From: Haliea sp041583655
Lineage (GTDB): Bacteria > Pseudomonadota > Gammaproteobacteria > Pseudomonadales > Halieaceae
Direction of reading: 5' to 3'
Assembly (NCBI GenBank): GCA_041583655.1
Contig: JBFHFJ010000059.1
Location: forward strand, 1 to 14,133
DNA length: 14,133 nucleotides
Shown: positions 13,876 to 14,133 of the stretch, piece after piece
Layout: each line of letters starts with the position of its first letter
Position numbering within the stretch: the first letter of the stretch is position 1
Notes under the pieces: generated by a model
What the model saw: the letters and a program-made list of their open reading frames with translations, nothing else
Told to the model about the DNA's origin: nothing
Database searches by the model: none
Made by a program: the position numbers and the translations under genes

Positions 13876-14133
13876 TCAGGACATGTCGAAATCGGCAAAG
13901 TCCGGGGCGCGCATGTGCCACCAGTAGTACAGCGTCGACCGTGGCCAGTTGTTGACCACCTTGCCGGCGGCGTTCTTGTACCAGCTGTCGCAATTGGCCA
14001 CCCATACCGTTCCCGCCAGGTCACCCTGCAGGCGGTCGTTGTAAGCGCGCATCACCGCGGGGTTCACCGCCAGCGACCGCAGCCCGTGAGCCAACAGCTT
14101 GTCGATGCAGGCCGCGATGTAGGTCACCTGCCT
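13876..14133 (-). CDS. Flavin-containing monooxygenase (C-terminal part, runs off the window)
   Basis: Only the last 85 codons are present; the gene continues beyond the right edge and no start is visible. The segment has the typical end of the COG2072 flavin monooxygenase / Baeyer-Villiger-like group: a helix YIAACIDKLLAHG, then GTVWVANCDSWYKNAAGK, then NNWPRSTLYYWW and a final PDFADFD. Such enzymes use FAD, NADPH and oxygen to oxidise ketones, amines or sulfides; the substrate cannot be inferred here because the FAD- and NADPH-binding regions lie outside. It converges on the DUF482 gene with twelve bases between stops. Confidence 0.85.
   Translation of the reverse strand, partial: RQVTYIAACIDKLLAHGLRSLAVNPAVMRAYNDRLQGDLAGTVWVANCDSWYKNAAGKVVNNWPRSTLYYWWHMRAPDFADFDMS

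Overview
This is a compact, GC-rich chromosomal stretch from a gammaproteobacterium. No mobile elements, phage genes, CRISPR arrays or RNA genes were seen. The order rph, yicC, gmk, rpoZ, spoT, ridA, then recG, rubredoxin/rubredoxin reductase, ubiC and ubiA resembles, from memory, a stretched-out order in Pseudomonas. Together with the UbiA, SpoT and DUF1415 sequences, this suggests a relative of Pseudomonas or of the marine Cellvibrionales/Halieaceae. That placement is inference; no ribosomal RNA is present to fix it.

Layout. Left part (61-5453): leftward rph (RNase PH) diverges from a rightward block of yicC, gmk (guanylate kinase), rpoZ (RNA polymerase omega), spoT ((p)ppGpp synthase/hydrolase) and ridA (enamine/imine deaminase). 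spoT and ridA overlap by four bases. The block links GMP phosphorylation, (p)ppGpp turnover and the omega subunit, which forms part of one ppGpp site on RNA polymerase in E. coli. Middle (5469-9153): a leftward atypical SDR/epimerase-like protein diverges from recG, and recG converges on a leftward DUF1415 gene. Next (9150-10939): the DUF1415 gene lies just downstream of a fused rubredoxin-rubredoxin reductase, which is preceded by a 79-residue membrane-anchored protein of unknown function. A strong stem-loop separates those last two. Right part (11161-13863): ubiC and ubiA, the first two steps of ubiquinone synthesis from chorismate, followed seven bases later by a DUF482/FemAB-like GNAT protein. 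The window ends in the C-terminus of a leftward flavin-containing monooxygenase.

Most of the window is ordinary housekeeping DNA and I do not see a new multi-gene system. Points worth a second look are: SpoT carries E-F-S-D where bifunctional RelA/SpoT enzymes have RxKD and synthetase-only RelA has ExDD; the DUF1415 gene seems to need a CTG start overlapping the previous stop as CTGA; rubredoxin is fused to its reductase; a perfect inverted repeat lies between the SDR gene and recG; and a small membrane protein sits beside ubiC. Several genes (yicC, recG, ubiC, DUF1415) lack a convincing ATG start.
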